Below are positions 24,829-32,873 of a DNA stretch of 41,669 nt, piece by piece (the first letter of the stretch is position 1; the number at the start of each line of letters is the position of its first letter). The notes beneath the pieces were generated by a model. That model saw only the letters and a program-made list of their open reading frames with translations, was not told the DNA's origin and searched no databases. The DNA comes from Fen-671 sp035502515 (GTDB lineage: Bacteria > Actinomycetota > Acidimicrobiia > Acidimicrobiales > Palsa-688), in NCBI GenBank assembly GCA_035502515.1, contig DATJUH010000175.1, positions 1 to 41,669 of the forward strand. The letters run 5' to 3'. Made by a program: the position numbers and the translations under genes.

Positions 24829-26434
24829 CCAGGCTCCCGGACCCACCGGCGATGTCACTCATCGAAGCGAACGGGCTGTTTTCCGCCGTGACCGAGGCGG
24901 CGCCCGTCCACCCGCCGATGCGCCAGTAAAGGTCTTCGCCGAAGCTCGTCGGCAACGGTTTACCTTCTACGAGCTTGAAAGTCCGCCGCCCATCGGCGTC
25001 TCGCTGGGCACGTAGGAAGAGCGCCGGGCAGGCGTCCTTCGTGTAGAACGTATTGGCCAATGTGTACTGGTGGGTGACGAACAGGACCTTGATGCTCGAT
25101 TCCAGGAGTGCTTCGACAACTTGACGAGCGATCTCCGAGCCTTCGCGCTCGTTCGTCGCCGCGAACGACTCGTTGAAAAAGACAGCCGAGCACGGCACTA
25201 GCTCCTCAGCGATGGCGCTCATGCGAGCCAGCTCCTCGTCAAGTTTGCCGCTGCGCATTGCTTTGTCCTCTTCTCGGATGAAGTGGGTGAAGATGGCCGC
25301 GGCGACGTTGGCCCGGAAGGCCTCGGCCCCGACGAACATTCCGCACTGCATCATCAGCTGGGCCTGGCCGATACTACGCAATAGGGTCGACTTCCCTCCG
25401 GAGTTGGCGCCGGTCAACATAATCAGGGACTTGCCATCTCCGTTGGCCCGGTTGCCTACAAGGCGCGCCTTGGAGCGCAGGGCCAGCGAGATGTCGTAGA
25501 TACCCTCGTAAGAGAGGGCATTTTCGGTCGCCTCGAGTGGGACAGGGACGCGCGCCGGTTCGTTCTTGGCCGCGAGCTGGTCGTACAAGTTGAGGCAGCC
25601 AACGTAGAAACTGGTCTCCACGCAAAGGAGGGAAAAGAAACTCAACACATGATCGGTCGACTGGCTGAGGGCGTTGGCGACCAGGTTGACACTCCGGCCC
25701 GTCAGCTCTGAGAGCATGCGGAAGCCGGCCTCGTCCCGGTCGGCGACCTGGAACGCGTAGGACGTACGGGGCCCCAGCCCGGCCCTCTCTTTCCAATGGC
25801 GCTTTGCTACCCTGGGGGTGCGCAGGACGTAGTCAACCCCGCGGTTGCCCCGGCCTAGGTGAGCGCTGCTCAGCACGCCGGTCTTCCATTTCATGTGCTT
25901 CAGGTGTTCGTCGATCTGCTCGAAGAACTCGTCCGTGAGCTCCGACCGAAGCATGGAAAACAGCGCCGTAAGACCTCGGGAGACGACGCTGGCCGCATGG
26001 TCGTCCGCCACCCGGCGGAGCTGCTTCAGTTGCGTCACTAAGACCCCGAGCACCTCTACCGCATGCTGGAGCAGGTACGGCGGGTCAGTCAAGAATGGGC
26101 CGAAGATACCCCGCTCCCTGACGAGGGCAGTCGCAGCGACGGAGTAGAGCTCCCGCACCACGTCCGGATGGGCGATGGAGTCGGCCAGGATTTCTTGGCG
26201 GTAGGTGATCTCCTGAGGGTCGGTCAGGCTGGAAAGCAGCACCCACTTCGCCGCGTCGAAGACCAGCGCGTCCCCACCGGCCATAGCTAGCAAGACGGCG
26301 CCGAGCTCGAGGTCCTGGACCAGCGCCGCTGACCGGGCCGGCAGTTCCGGGCCTTTGACCTTGAAGCCCTCCCGCCGGGAGAACTCTACGGCCAGCGGCA
26401 GGTCCCGGTCCTCGAAGAGAAGGTGCGCCTTCAT
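24809..26434 (-). CDS. MutS-like ATPase, B-type subunit (pair 2)
   Basis: 541 residues, ATG overlapping the A2 stop as ATGA. It starts MKAHLLFEDRDLPLAVEF like the other B subunits. Walker A is TGANSGGKST and the Walker B end is AVFFNESFAATN, with asparagine before the glutamate. The switch histidine is kept in FVTHQYTLAN. TSFGEDLYWRIGG ends the conserved part, and about 30 extra residues follow. No mismatch-binding or Smr domain is present. It is followed by GTPase 2, giving the reverse gene order to pair 1. Confidence 0.9.
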   Translation of the reverse strand: MKAHLLFEDRDLPLAVEFSRREGFKVKGPELPARSAALVQDLELGAVLLAMAGGDALVFDAAKWVLLSSLTDPQEITYRQEILADSIAHPDVVRELYSVAATALVRERGIFGPFLTDPPYLLQHAVEVLGVLVTQLKQLRRVADDHAASVVSRGLTALFSMLRSELTDEFFEQIDEHLKHMKWKTGVLSSAHLGRGNRGVDYVLRTPRVAKRHWKERAGLGPRTSYAFQVADRDEAGFRMLSELTGRSVNLVANALSQSTDHVLSFFSLLCVETSFYVGCLNLYDQLAAKNEPARVPVPLEATENALSYEGIYDISLALRSKARLVGNRANGDGKSLIMLTGANSGGKSTLLRSIGQAQLMMQCGMFVGAEAFRANVAAAIFTHFIREEDKAMRSGKLDEELARMSAIAEELVPCSAVFFNESFAATNEREGSEIARQVVEALLESSIKVLFVTHQYTLANTFYTKDACPALFLRAQRDADGRRTFKLVEGKPLPTSFGEDLYWRIGGWTGAASVTAENSPFASMSDIAGGSGSLDGRENA

Positions 26435-28014
26435 GACGTCAGCCGTGCTCGGAGTGCTTGGTAGCTGACTCGGTACTTTTGCGCCAGAGCAAGAGCGTAG
26501 GCCAGGCCGTCGGCGCGCCGTCTCACTACCTTGTAAGTCCTCTCAGCCGGGTTATCCGGTACCACTGTGCTCACCATGCTCACGGCGGAAGACCCGAACG
26601 AAGATAGTTCTTCCACAAACGTGACGAACACGCTGAGGACATCGAGCTCGATCAGTCGCTCCATGACCTTCGCGCCGAGGAAGAGCGAGTCTTGCAAAGT
26701 CGTCGATGAGAAGGGTTCGTTGAGCACCACAAGGCTGTCGGTCGTGGCCATAGAGAGGATGCGCTTGGCCCGCAGCAGGTCGTCCTCGAGCTTGCCGGTC
26801 GCGTTGGAGAGGTCCTCTTCTCGCTCGAAGTGGGTGTAGAGGCCATCGAACAAGTAAAGTTCCGCCTCGCTCCCGGGTACGGGGCAACCGATGTTGGCAA
26901 GGTGATGGACCTGGCCGAACATGCGGGCAAAGGTAGTTTTGCCGCCTTGGTTCGGCCCCGAAATTACCAGGACGCGCTCAGGGCCGTTGAGCGAAAAGTC
27001 ATTGCAAACGACGCGCGCGCCGTCGCCTGTAAGCTTGGAGGCGAGCACGAGGTCGAAAGACTCTTTTGCGAAAATCTCCTTTGCGCCTCGTCTCACCGTC
27101 GGGTAACAGAAATGCAGCCCCGCCGCTCGCAGGGGCGCAATGTACTCGAGGTAAGCCATAAAAAACTGCACTTCGACGTCAAAGCGGCTGATCACCGGGT
27201 CGACGAATGCCCGGTGCAGAGTATAAAACTCGTCCAGCAGGCCGAACTCAGCAGGATAGAGGCGGGTTACCAGCTGCAGGACACTCGCCTCGACGTGGTT
27301 CATCTCGGCCGGTTCTCGGAACGCCGCCCGGTAGTCTTTGACCGCGCCCTGCTTGAAGCGTTCGAACGTGGCAAGGACTTCGACGCTGTAGTCGGCCTCG
27401 CCTTCGTATTTGGCGACGGTCACGCGCCCGCCCTTGATGTTCACGCAATAGTGGACCTCGGCCAGGGCCTCACGCACCTGCCGTGTCGCCGAGACGAGGG
27501 AGGCGAAGCGCTCGCTCTTCGTGTACTTTACAACGTAGCTTCGGAGATCTGACATGGCACGTGAGCTCAACTCCGCGTCGCAGATGTCTCGAGCCAACCT
27601 CAGGACTGCGTCGCAGTACAGGCCCACCGCGTCCACCAACCAACTTTCCGCCTGATAAGGGTAACGGAGCTTTTCCGATTGCGCGAGGTGCGCGCGCACG
27701 TCCCGCATGCTCTGTGCGAACTCCGCCACGGCGGAGAGAACCGACTGGTCCTCCAGGTCCAAAAAGACCTCTTGACGATAGGAGACTGAGGCCCTGTCCG
27801 AGACAGGGGTGCAGAAGGACCCGGCCAGGTTGTACTCCTCCCTGTCGGCCGTGACGGCGGCCACGAACTGGTCGAGGTTTAGGTCGGGGAAGTACCCGGG
27901 TTGGCCCTCGACGCGTGAGACCGTCCCGGACGCGGCTGGAGGGAACAACAAACTCACGTCGTCCTCGACCACCCTAAAGCCGCCCGCCTCCAGTGTCCTG
28001 CTGCCCGGCTCCAT
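26431..28014 (-). CDS. MutS-like ATPase, A-type subunit (pair 2)
   Basis: 527 residues from the ATG behind AAGGAGGAGG; an upstream in-frame ATG at 28059 lies within the aptamer and is not used. Core domain begins with FPDLNLDQFVAAVTADREEY. Walker A is SGPNQGGKTT and the Walker B end is LVVLNEPFSSTT. The switch histidine position is phenylalanine in FVTFVEELSS, as in every A subunit here. First gene of the aptamer D operon. Confidence 0.9.
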   Translation of the reverse strand: MEPGSRTLEAGGFRVVEDDVSLLFPPAASGTVSRVEGQPGYFPDLNLDQFVAAVTADREEYNLAGSFCTPVSDRASVSYRQEVFLDLEDQSVLSAVAEFAQSMRDVRAHLAQSEKLRYPYQAESWLVDAVGLYCDAVLRLARDICDAELSSRAMSDLRSYVVKYTKSERFASLVSATRQVREALAEVHYCVNIKGGRVTVAKYEGEADYSVEVLATFERFKQGAVKDYRAAFREPAEMNHVEASVLQLVTRLYPAEFGLLDEFYTLHRAFVDPVISRFDVEVQFFMAYLEYIAPLRAAGLHFCYPTVRRGAKEIFAKESFDLVLASKLTGDGARVVCNDFSLNGPERVLVISGPNQGGKTTFARMFGQVHHLANIGCPVPGSEAELYLFDGLYTHFEREEDLSNATGKLEDDLLRAKRILSMATTDSLVVLNEPFSSTTLQDSLFLGAKVMERLIELDVLSVFVTFVEELSSFGSSAVSMVSTVVPDNPAERTYKVVRRRADGLAYALALAQKYRVSYQALRARLTS

Positions 28015-28048
28015 TTGCCTCCTCCTTCCTGTGACCCTTCGACCAGCA

Positions 28049-28099
28049 GCAGAAGCCATCGGCGCCGGGCGGCGCGTTCAAAGGCGAGCTTCATCGCCT
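28049..28099 (-). promoter_or_regulatory. Fluoride riboswitch D (crcB motif), upstream of MutS pair 2 and GTPase 2
   Basis: AGGCG/CGCCU encloses AUGAAGCU. A GAAC-containing linker is followed by stem GCGCC/GGCGC and CGAUGGCUUCUGC. The loop GAAGCU pairs with GGCUUC. GCUUCU (28051-28056) can pair with GGAGGC (28017-28022, two G-U), covering the ribosome site of the gene starting at 28014. Confidence 0.92.
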
Positions 28100-28105
28100 G
28101 ACCTC

Positions 28106-28111
28106 ACTCTA
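28106..28111 (-). promoter_or_regulatory. Putative -10 box ahead of aptamer D
   Basis: TAGAGT on the minus strand fits TANNNT and ends six bases before the aptamer. No strong -35 is visible. Confidence 0.4.
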
Positions 28112-28149
28112 GCGTCGCCTTCCCTGTACCGACTGAGCTACCACCGAGA

Positions 28150-28155
28150 TAACAT
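28150..28155 (+). promoter_or_regulatory. Putative -10 box ahead of aptamer H
   Basis: TAACAT fits TANNNT, 14 bases before the first stem of aptamer H. Confidence 0.3.
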
Positions 28156-28169
28156 GTCACCAGCAAACT

Positions 28170-28233
28170 CCGGTGATGGGCCCCACCGGGACCAACCTTG
28201 TTGGTCGAAGCGCCGAGTGGCTAATGGTCCCTA
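28170..28233 (+). promoter_or_regulatory. Degenerate fluoride riboswitch H, upstream of MutS pair 3 operon
   Basis: CCGGUG/CACCGG encloses the loop AUGGGCCC. An inserted hairpin GACCAAC/GUUGGUC follows, then linker GAAGC, stem GCC/GGC, and UAAUGGUCCCUAAC instead of UGAUGGCUCCUAC. Five of six pseudoknot pairs form (one C-U mismatch). GGUCCC (28226-28231) can pair with GGAGACC (28245-28251) with one bulge, which overlaps the ribosome site of the GTG at 28255. The architecture supports a riboswitch despite the divergent core. Confidence 0.6.
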
Positions 28234-28254
28234 ACCCGGTAGCAGGAGACCTCC

Positions 28255-28791
28255 GTGAGGCGTGACCTTGCCTATCCCCGGGTATCGGGGACGACGACAG
28301 CTAGCGAGCGCGACTTGAGCCGGCTGACGGGGCTGGTTGTCATGCGGGTGGGCATAGCGGTCCCCGACTGGGTGGTGCGATGCGTCCAACGTGGCGTGGC
28401 CAACGGGATCGCCCGGGCTGGTGCGTACTGGTCTATGGGAGCCGAGGAGTCGCGTGCCCTTTACCGGAGTGCCGAGAGCGTCGGCTGGGAGGCGGCCGAG
28501 GAAGTCGAGGGCAAGGCATCCGAGCTCTTGGCCGTAGTCGAAGACTTGCGGCCAGCGCCGGCCCGTGTCCTCGGGTTGCTCCAAGACGCGGTAGCGTACC
28601 CGGCCAGCGTGCTTCGACGGGCCCACGTCCCGAAAGCGAGACGCGACAGGTTGGCGATGAAGCTCTACCCGGACGACGACTACAACCTCACTCCCAGGTC
28701 ATTGGCCGAGCTCCACCCCATGATGCCCGAGCTCCTTGCTTCCTGGGAGGGCGCCCGGTCCGCCGTCGTTCGCGAACGTTCCCGAGCGTGA
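28255..28791 (+). CDS. Unknown small protein heading the MutS pair 3 operon
   Basis: 178 residues from a GTG with AGGAG six bases upstream. It ends in a GTGA overlap with MutS-like A3, which supports it as real. It is helical and charged with no membrane helix or cysteine motif. The C-terminal part KLYPDDDYNLTPRSLAELHP is the most distinctive region. I do not recognise a family. It takes the position that the GTPase and 145-residue protein hold in operon C. Confidence 0.65.
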   Translation: MRRDLAYPRVSGTTTASERDLSRLTGLVVMRVGIAVPDWVVRCVQRGVANGIARAGAYWSMGAEESRALYRSAESVGWEAAEEVEGKASELLAVVEDLRPAPARVLGLLQDAVAYPASVLRRAHVPKARRDRLAMKLYPDDDYNLTPRSLAELHPMMPELLASWEGARSAVVRERSRA

Positions 28792-30350
28792 GCTCCAGCG
28801 TGCTCCCCTTGTACTCCCCCAGCATTCTTTTCGAGCACCCTGAAACGGCGAGCGTCCTATCCCCGGCGGCGCCGGCCTACTTCGGCGACCTCAACTTGGA
28901 CGTGGTGGCAGCTGCGATCCTAGAAGACCATGCCGGGTTTGGCCTCGAGCGCCTGCTCTGGACGCCGCTGCGTAACCGGGACGACGTCCGCTTCCGTCAG
29001 GAGGTCTTCCAGGATCTGGACGGCACCGGTCTCTTTGCCCACTTTATGGAGTTCACGGGAACGATGGGGATCGTTCGAGACCGCCTCGCCCGTTCGGAAA
29101 GGGCCCGGCACACGTACGAGCAACAGCGGTTCCACCTCGATGCCGCCGTAGCTTATTGCGAAGCGGTCCTGGCGCTGCACGAGGCTGTGCGCGTCTCGGG
29201 GCCGAGGTCCCGAGGCCTGCGTAGAGCCGGCGCCTTTCTTTTCGTCTATGTCGGATCCGGCTCGTTTACGGATTTGGCCGCAGCCGCCCGCGACGCCTGC
29301 GCCGCTCTGGCGGAGGTGACGTACTGCGTCTCGATCGAGAGAGGCAAGGTCCGGGTCAGTCCTTTTCGAGATGAGCAAGCTTACGGTCCCGAATTAGAAG
29401 AAACGTTCACCCCTCTCGGGCCGGCGGTTCTCGAGGACCGTGACGAGCTGGTAGCGGGGCAGAGCGACGATGACGGCGTCGACCACGTCGAGGCGCGCGT
29501 CGTAGAACTCGTTGCTCAACATTTTCCGGCGGCCTTCTCTCGTCTCGCGGCATTCTGCCGGGAACACTCCGACTTTCTGGACGATGCCCTTGTCGACCTG
29601 GACCGGCAGGCTCATTTCTACCTAGCCGTTCTCGAGCACGTCGAGAGGCTCAAGTCGGCCGGTCTTCGCTTCTGCTACCCGGAGGTCGTCGACCATGCCG
29701 ACGGACTTTACGTCTCGGACGCTTTCGACCTGGCGCTCGCGGGTCATCTCGTTGAGTGCGGCCGCCCTATGGTTAGCAACCACTTCCGTATCGAGCCAGG
29801 AGAACGTGTCCTTGTCGTGACCGGGCCCAACCACGGGGGCAAGACGACCTTTGCTCGCATGGTCGGCCAGGTACACCATTTGGCCGCACTGGGGGGCCCC
29901 GTCCCGGGGACGGCGGCGAAAGTCCCGCTGTGCGACCGGATATTTACCCACTTCGCGAGACAAGAGCGTCCATCTGATCGTCGAGGCGCGCTGGAAGACG
30001 ACCTTGTGCGTGCCCATACCTCCCTTCGGTCCGCCTCGGCGAGGAGCCTTCTAGTTTTCAACGAGATCTTCACGTCCACCACGAGCGAGGATGCCACCCG
30101 GCTCGGTACTTGCATCCTACAGGAAGTGCTTCGACTGGGAGCGCACTGCGTCTATGTGACTTTCGTGGACGAGCTCGCCTCCCTTGGCCAGGGGGTGGTG
30201 AGCATGGTGGCCACGGTCAACCGCGATGACCCGTCCGCCCGCACTTACAAGGTCGTCCGGCAAAGGGCTGACGGACGGGCCTACGCTGCCTCTTTGGCAG
30301 AGAAATACGGGCTGTCCTATGAACGCCTTAAGGACCGAGTCGCCCCGTGA
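28788..30350 (+). CDS. MutS-like ATPase, A-type subunit (pair 3)
   Basis: 520 residues from the GTG that overlaps the preceding stop; the frame is open much further upstream but that part is out-of-frame sequence of the 178-residue gene. Core starts FGDLNLDVVAAAILEDH. Walker A is TGPNHGGKTT, the Walker B end LLVFNEIFTSTT, and the switch position YVTFVDELAS (Phe). It overlaps the B3 start as GTGA. Confidence 0.9.
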   Translation: MSSSVLPLYSPSILFEHPETASVLSPAAPAYFGDLNLDVVAAAILEDHAGFGLERLLWTPLRNRDDVRFRQEVFQDLDGTGLFAHFMEFTGTMGIVRDRLARSERARHTYEQQRFHLDAAVAYCEAVLALHEAVRVSGPRSRGLRRAGAFLFVYVGSGSFTDLAAAARDACAALAEVTYCVSIERGKVRVSPFRDEQAYGPELEETFTPLGPAVLEDRDELVAGQSDDDGVDHVEARVVELVAQHFPAAFSRLAAFCREHSDFLDDALVDLDRQAHFYLAVLEHVERLKSAGLRFCYPEVVDHADGLYVSDAFDLALAGHLVECGRPMVSNHFRIEPGERVLVVTGPNHGGKTTFARMVGQVHHLAALGGPVPGTAAKVPLCDRIFTHFARQERPSDRRGALEDDLVRAHTSLRSASARSLLVFNEIFTSTTSEDATRLGTCILQEVLRLGAHCVYVTFVDELASLGQGVVSMVATVNRDDPSARTYKVVRQRADGRAYAASLAEKYGLSYERLKDRVAP

Positions 30351-31879
30351 GGTCACGGCTCATGTTCTTCGACCGGGACTTCGTAGTGCCCGCTCACCCT
30401 GGTCCCAGATCGGCTCCGCCGGTGGTGACTGCGCTGGAGCAGGACCTCAACCTCCCGGTCGTGTTGGAAGCAATGGCTGAAGGTGACGGGTACATCCTCG
30501 AGGTTTGCCGCCTAGTTATGCTGTCGGGTCTGTCCTCGCCGGTGGCGATCAGGTACCGCCAGGCCGTGCTCCGCGATTGTTCCCAACAGCCAAAGCTCGT
30601 GAGGGAGGTCTACACAACCGCGACGGCAGCGCTCCAGGAAGGAAGAAGTGTTTGGCGCGGTGACCGGCCGCTGTCAATGCTACGTAGTTCGCTTCACGTC
30701 CTCGAGCGTTGCCTGCCGGCGCTGAAGCAATTACGGGCACTCGCCGACGACGATAATACCCGTGCCCTTCAGTCGGAGGCTTTCACGGCTTTTTTCAGGA
30801 CGGCCCGGGAGCAACTCACCGACCAGTATTTCTTTGAACTGGAGGACCAGTTATCCCGGCTCCGGCTCGAGCACGGCACGTTGTTCAGCGCAAAGCTCGG
30901 CGATGGCAACAAGCCGATCAAATTCGTGCTACGCCTTCCGCGTCAGAAGCGCAGCCGGAGCTTCACCGGCTGGGCCCAGCCGGGGAGAGGCACAGAGACA
31001 GGTTTCGAGATCGAGCCCCGCAACGAAGCGGGCCTGAAAGTCCTGGAGGATATGCAGGCGCAGGCTGTACGTCCACTTGCCGTGACGGTCAGACGAGCAG
31101 CCGACTCCATACTCGATTTCTTCGGGGCGCTGCGGGCTGAACTGGCTTTCTACATTGGCGCCCTGAACCTCAGGGCTCGACTATCGGCCAAATGCGAGCC
31201 GATGTGTTTTCCCACGCCGGCGGAAAAGGAGCCGCTGAAACTCAGTGCCCGCGGCTTATACGACCCCGGGCTGAGCTTGCTGCAAGGTGCCCGCGTGGTG
31301 GGCAACGACTTTCAAGCCGACGGCAGCAACCTGTTAGTCATTACCGGCGCCAACCAGGGAGGCAAGTCGACCTTCTTGCGCGGCTTGGGCCTGGCCCAGT
31401 TGATGATGCAGTGCGGCATGTTCGTAGCTGCCGCCTCTTACGAGGCGAATGTGTGCCGAGGTGTCTACACCCACTTCAAAGCAGCGGAAGACGCCACCTT
31501 GGAACACGGAAAACTGGACGAGGAACTGGCCCGTATAAGCGAGCTCGCCGACGGCCTCTCCGGTGATTGCCTGGTGCTCTTCAACGAGCCCTTCGCCTCC
31601 ACCAACGAGACCGAAGCCTCAGAGATCGGCCTCCAGGTGCTGCGGGCGCTCCGCGAACGCAATGTCAAGGTCGCCATCGTGACTCACCTGTCCTCGTTGG
31701 CAGCGACCCTTCGCGCCGACTGGCACGATAGGGCGTTGTTCCTTCAAGCCGAGCGCCTGCCCAGCGGCGAGCGCACCTTTCGACTACAGGAAGGCTGGCC
31801 TCGCCCGACCAGCTACGCCGACGACCTTTACCGGCGGATTTTCGCAGACGATCCTGTCCGGCCATCCGCCTCTGCGTAG
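30347..31879 (+). CDS. MutS-like ATPase, B-type subunit (pair 3)
   Basis: 510 residues from GTG. It opens MRSRLMFFDRDFVVP, and EQDLNLPVVLEAMAEGDGY is the B-type N-terminal signature. Walker A is TGANQGGKST, the Walker B end LVLFNEPFASTN, and the switch histidine is kept in IVTHLSSLAA. It ends TSYADDLYRRIF and a short tail. The TAG stop is part of a TAGGAT -10-like box in front of aptamer G. Confidence 0.9.
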   Translation: MRSRLMFFDRDFVVPAHPGPRSAPPVVTALEQDLNLPVVLEAMAEGDGYILEVCRLVMLSGLSSPVAIRYRQAVLRDCSQQPKLVREVYTTATAALQEGRSVWRGDRPLSMLRSSLHVLERCLPALKQLRALADDDNTRALQSEAFTAFFRTAREQLTDQYFFELEDQLSRLRLEHGTLFSAKLGDGNKPIKFVLRLPRQKRSRSFTGWAQPGRGTETGFEIEPRNEAGLKVLEDMQAQAVRPLAVTVRRAADSILDFFGALRAELAFYIGALNLRARLSAKCEPMCFPTPAEKEPLKLSARGLYDPGLSLLQGARVVGNDFQADGSNLLVITGANQGGKSTFLRGLGLAQLMMQCGMFVAAASYEANVCRGVYTHFKAAEDATLEHGKLDEELARISELADGLSGDCLVLFNEPFASTNETEASEIGLQVLRALRERNVKVAIVTHLSSLAATLRADWHDRALFLQAERLPSGERTFRLQEGWPRPTSYADDLYRRIFADDPVRPSASA

Positions 31880-31882
31880 GAT
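31877..31882 (+). promoter_or_regulatory. Putative -10 box ahead of orphan aptamer G
   Basis: TAGGAT, identical to the boxes in front of aptamers E and F and at nearly the same distance from the aptamer (five to eight bases). It overlaps the stop of MutS-like B3. Confidence 0.4.
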
Positions 31883-31887
31883 CTGGC

Positions 31888-31931
31888 TGGCGATGGAGTT
31901 CGCCGATGGGCCGCGACGCTGATGACTCCCG
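31888..31931 (+). promoter_or_regulatory. Orphan fluoride riboswitch G
   Basis: UGGCG/CGCCG encloses AUGGAGUU. The 3' strand is GCUGAUGACUCCC. The loop GGAGUU pairs with GACUCC: a C-G pair of other copies is replaced by U-A on both sides, a strong covariation. No plus-strand gene or ribosome site follows; the RNA would run antisense into the truncated fabH. The second stem is weak. Confidence 0.78.
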
Positions 31932-32696
31932 GTGAAACTGCAAAGTTCTCGAGTGCGGCCGTCGCCGACCCAACGGCCACGCGTACGGCCCGTCGGTACA
32001 CCTCCTGACCGTTCATTCGCAGGTACTCGCCCTGCTTTTGGTACAAAATGCTTGCCAAACTCCCGTCGGCACCTATATCCCAGCCAAGAACGGCCCTGGT
32101 CCCGGGGGACGACTCGAGGACCGACGCGGCGGCGCCGTCGCCGAAGAGCACTACCATGGAGCGGTCCAATGGGTCAACGATCCGTGAGACGGTGTCCGAT
32201 GCGACGACGAGTACGCGTCCTGAACCGATCGAGACAAGGCCGTCGGCGACCAGGAGGGCGTATACAAAGCTGGAACAGCCGGAGGACAGGTCGAACACAC
32301 CGCAGGACAGACCAAGCTCATGCTGCACCAGTGCCGCCACTGCTGGGACGGCGAGATCGGGTGTGTTCGTCGAGACGATGAGGAAGTCGACCTGGCGAGG
32401 ATCGATCCCGCCCTGGTCGAGGGCATGTCTCGCAGCCTCGACAGCCAAACCGCTCGTCGTGCCACGAACGTGTCGCGTGCGAATTCCCGTCCGGCTGACG
32501 ATCCAGGAATCTGTCGTGTCGAAGCGCCGCTCCAAGTCCGCATTGGTCACTACCTGCTCCGGGAGGGCAGCACCCCACGCTGTGATCGTCGAGCCGGCCA
32601 TCAAATCCCGTTGACAGCGAGCTCGGGGAAAGGCACCGTCCCGACCCTTCTCGAACCAGCCTGCAAAGTGCTCACCGACAACCCCGTTCAGTTTTC

Positions 32697-32751
32697 GAGA
32701 GGCCATCAGCCCATAGGCAGTTCCGGGAAACCGGCGGGGGCTTCTTCCCGC
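32697..32751 (-). promoter_or_regulatory. Fluoride riboswitch I (crcB motif), upstream of fabH-like gene
   Basis: On the minus strand GCGGG/CCCGC encloses AAGAAGCC. A small CGG/CCG hairpin follows, then AACUGCCUAUGGGCUGAUGG and CCUCU, almost the canonical 3' half. The loop GAAGCC pairs with GGCCUC with one A-C mismatch. The strand CCUCUCG can pair with CGAGAAGG (about 32646-32653) with one bulged base. It lies about 95 bases before the fabH ATG. Confidence 0.78.
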
Positions 32752-32758
32752 TCGGGAG

Positions 32759-32764
32759 ATCATA
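32759..32764 (-). promoter_or_regulatory. Putative -10 box ahead of aptamer I
   Basis: TATGAT on the minus strand, a near-consensus -10, seven bases before the aptamer. Confidence 0.45.
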
Positions 32765-32873
32765 TCTAACACGCGCTGCCTCGCGCGCCTTTTAGGGGCC
32801 GGGCAACGGGAGGTTCCGCTGAGCCGAAGGGCCAAGGCTCAACCCTTCGTGGCTTGAGCCGTAATCGGTCACA

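Larger units (their letters stand above)
31828..32601 (-). pseudogene. fabH: FabH-like ketoacyl-ACP synthase III, C-terminally truncated
   Basis: About 257 residues from ATG at 32601, against roughly 330 for full FabH. The N-terminal half is good: TAWGAALPEQVVTNADLE, SWIVSRTGIRTRHV, and the catalytic cysteine in DLSSGCSSFVYAL. Homology ends after RRAVRVAVGSATAALENFAV near 31927, where the VPHQAN histidine and the NTSAAS asparagine should follow; instead an unrelated 30-residue tail reads through the complement of aptamer G. The protein therefore lacks two of three catalytic residues. Full FabH starts fatty-acid synthesis. An aptamer (I) lies upstream. The 3' end was probably lost by recombination. 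Confidence 0.8.

Noticed and set aside
28015..28059. In-frame extension of MutS-like A2 to an ATG at 28059.
   Set aside because: That ATG is the AUGG of the aptamer core; the ATG at 28014 has a strong ribosome site.
28110..28145. GGTAGCTCAGTCGGTAC on the minus strand looks like a tRNA D-arm.
   Set aside because: No anticodon arm, T-arm or acceptor complement follows; the next bases lead straight into the -10 box of aptamer D. At most a tRNA scrap.
28380..28787. Long in-frame extension of MutS-like A3.
   Set aside because: It is arginine- and proline-rich shadow sequence of the 178-residue gene; the GTGA start at 28788 matches the other A subunits.
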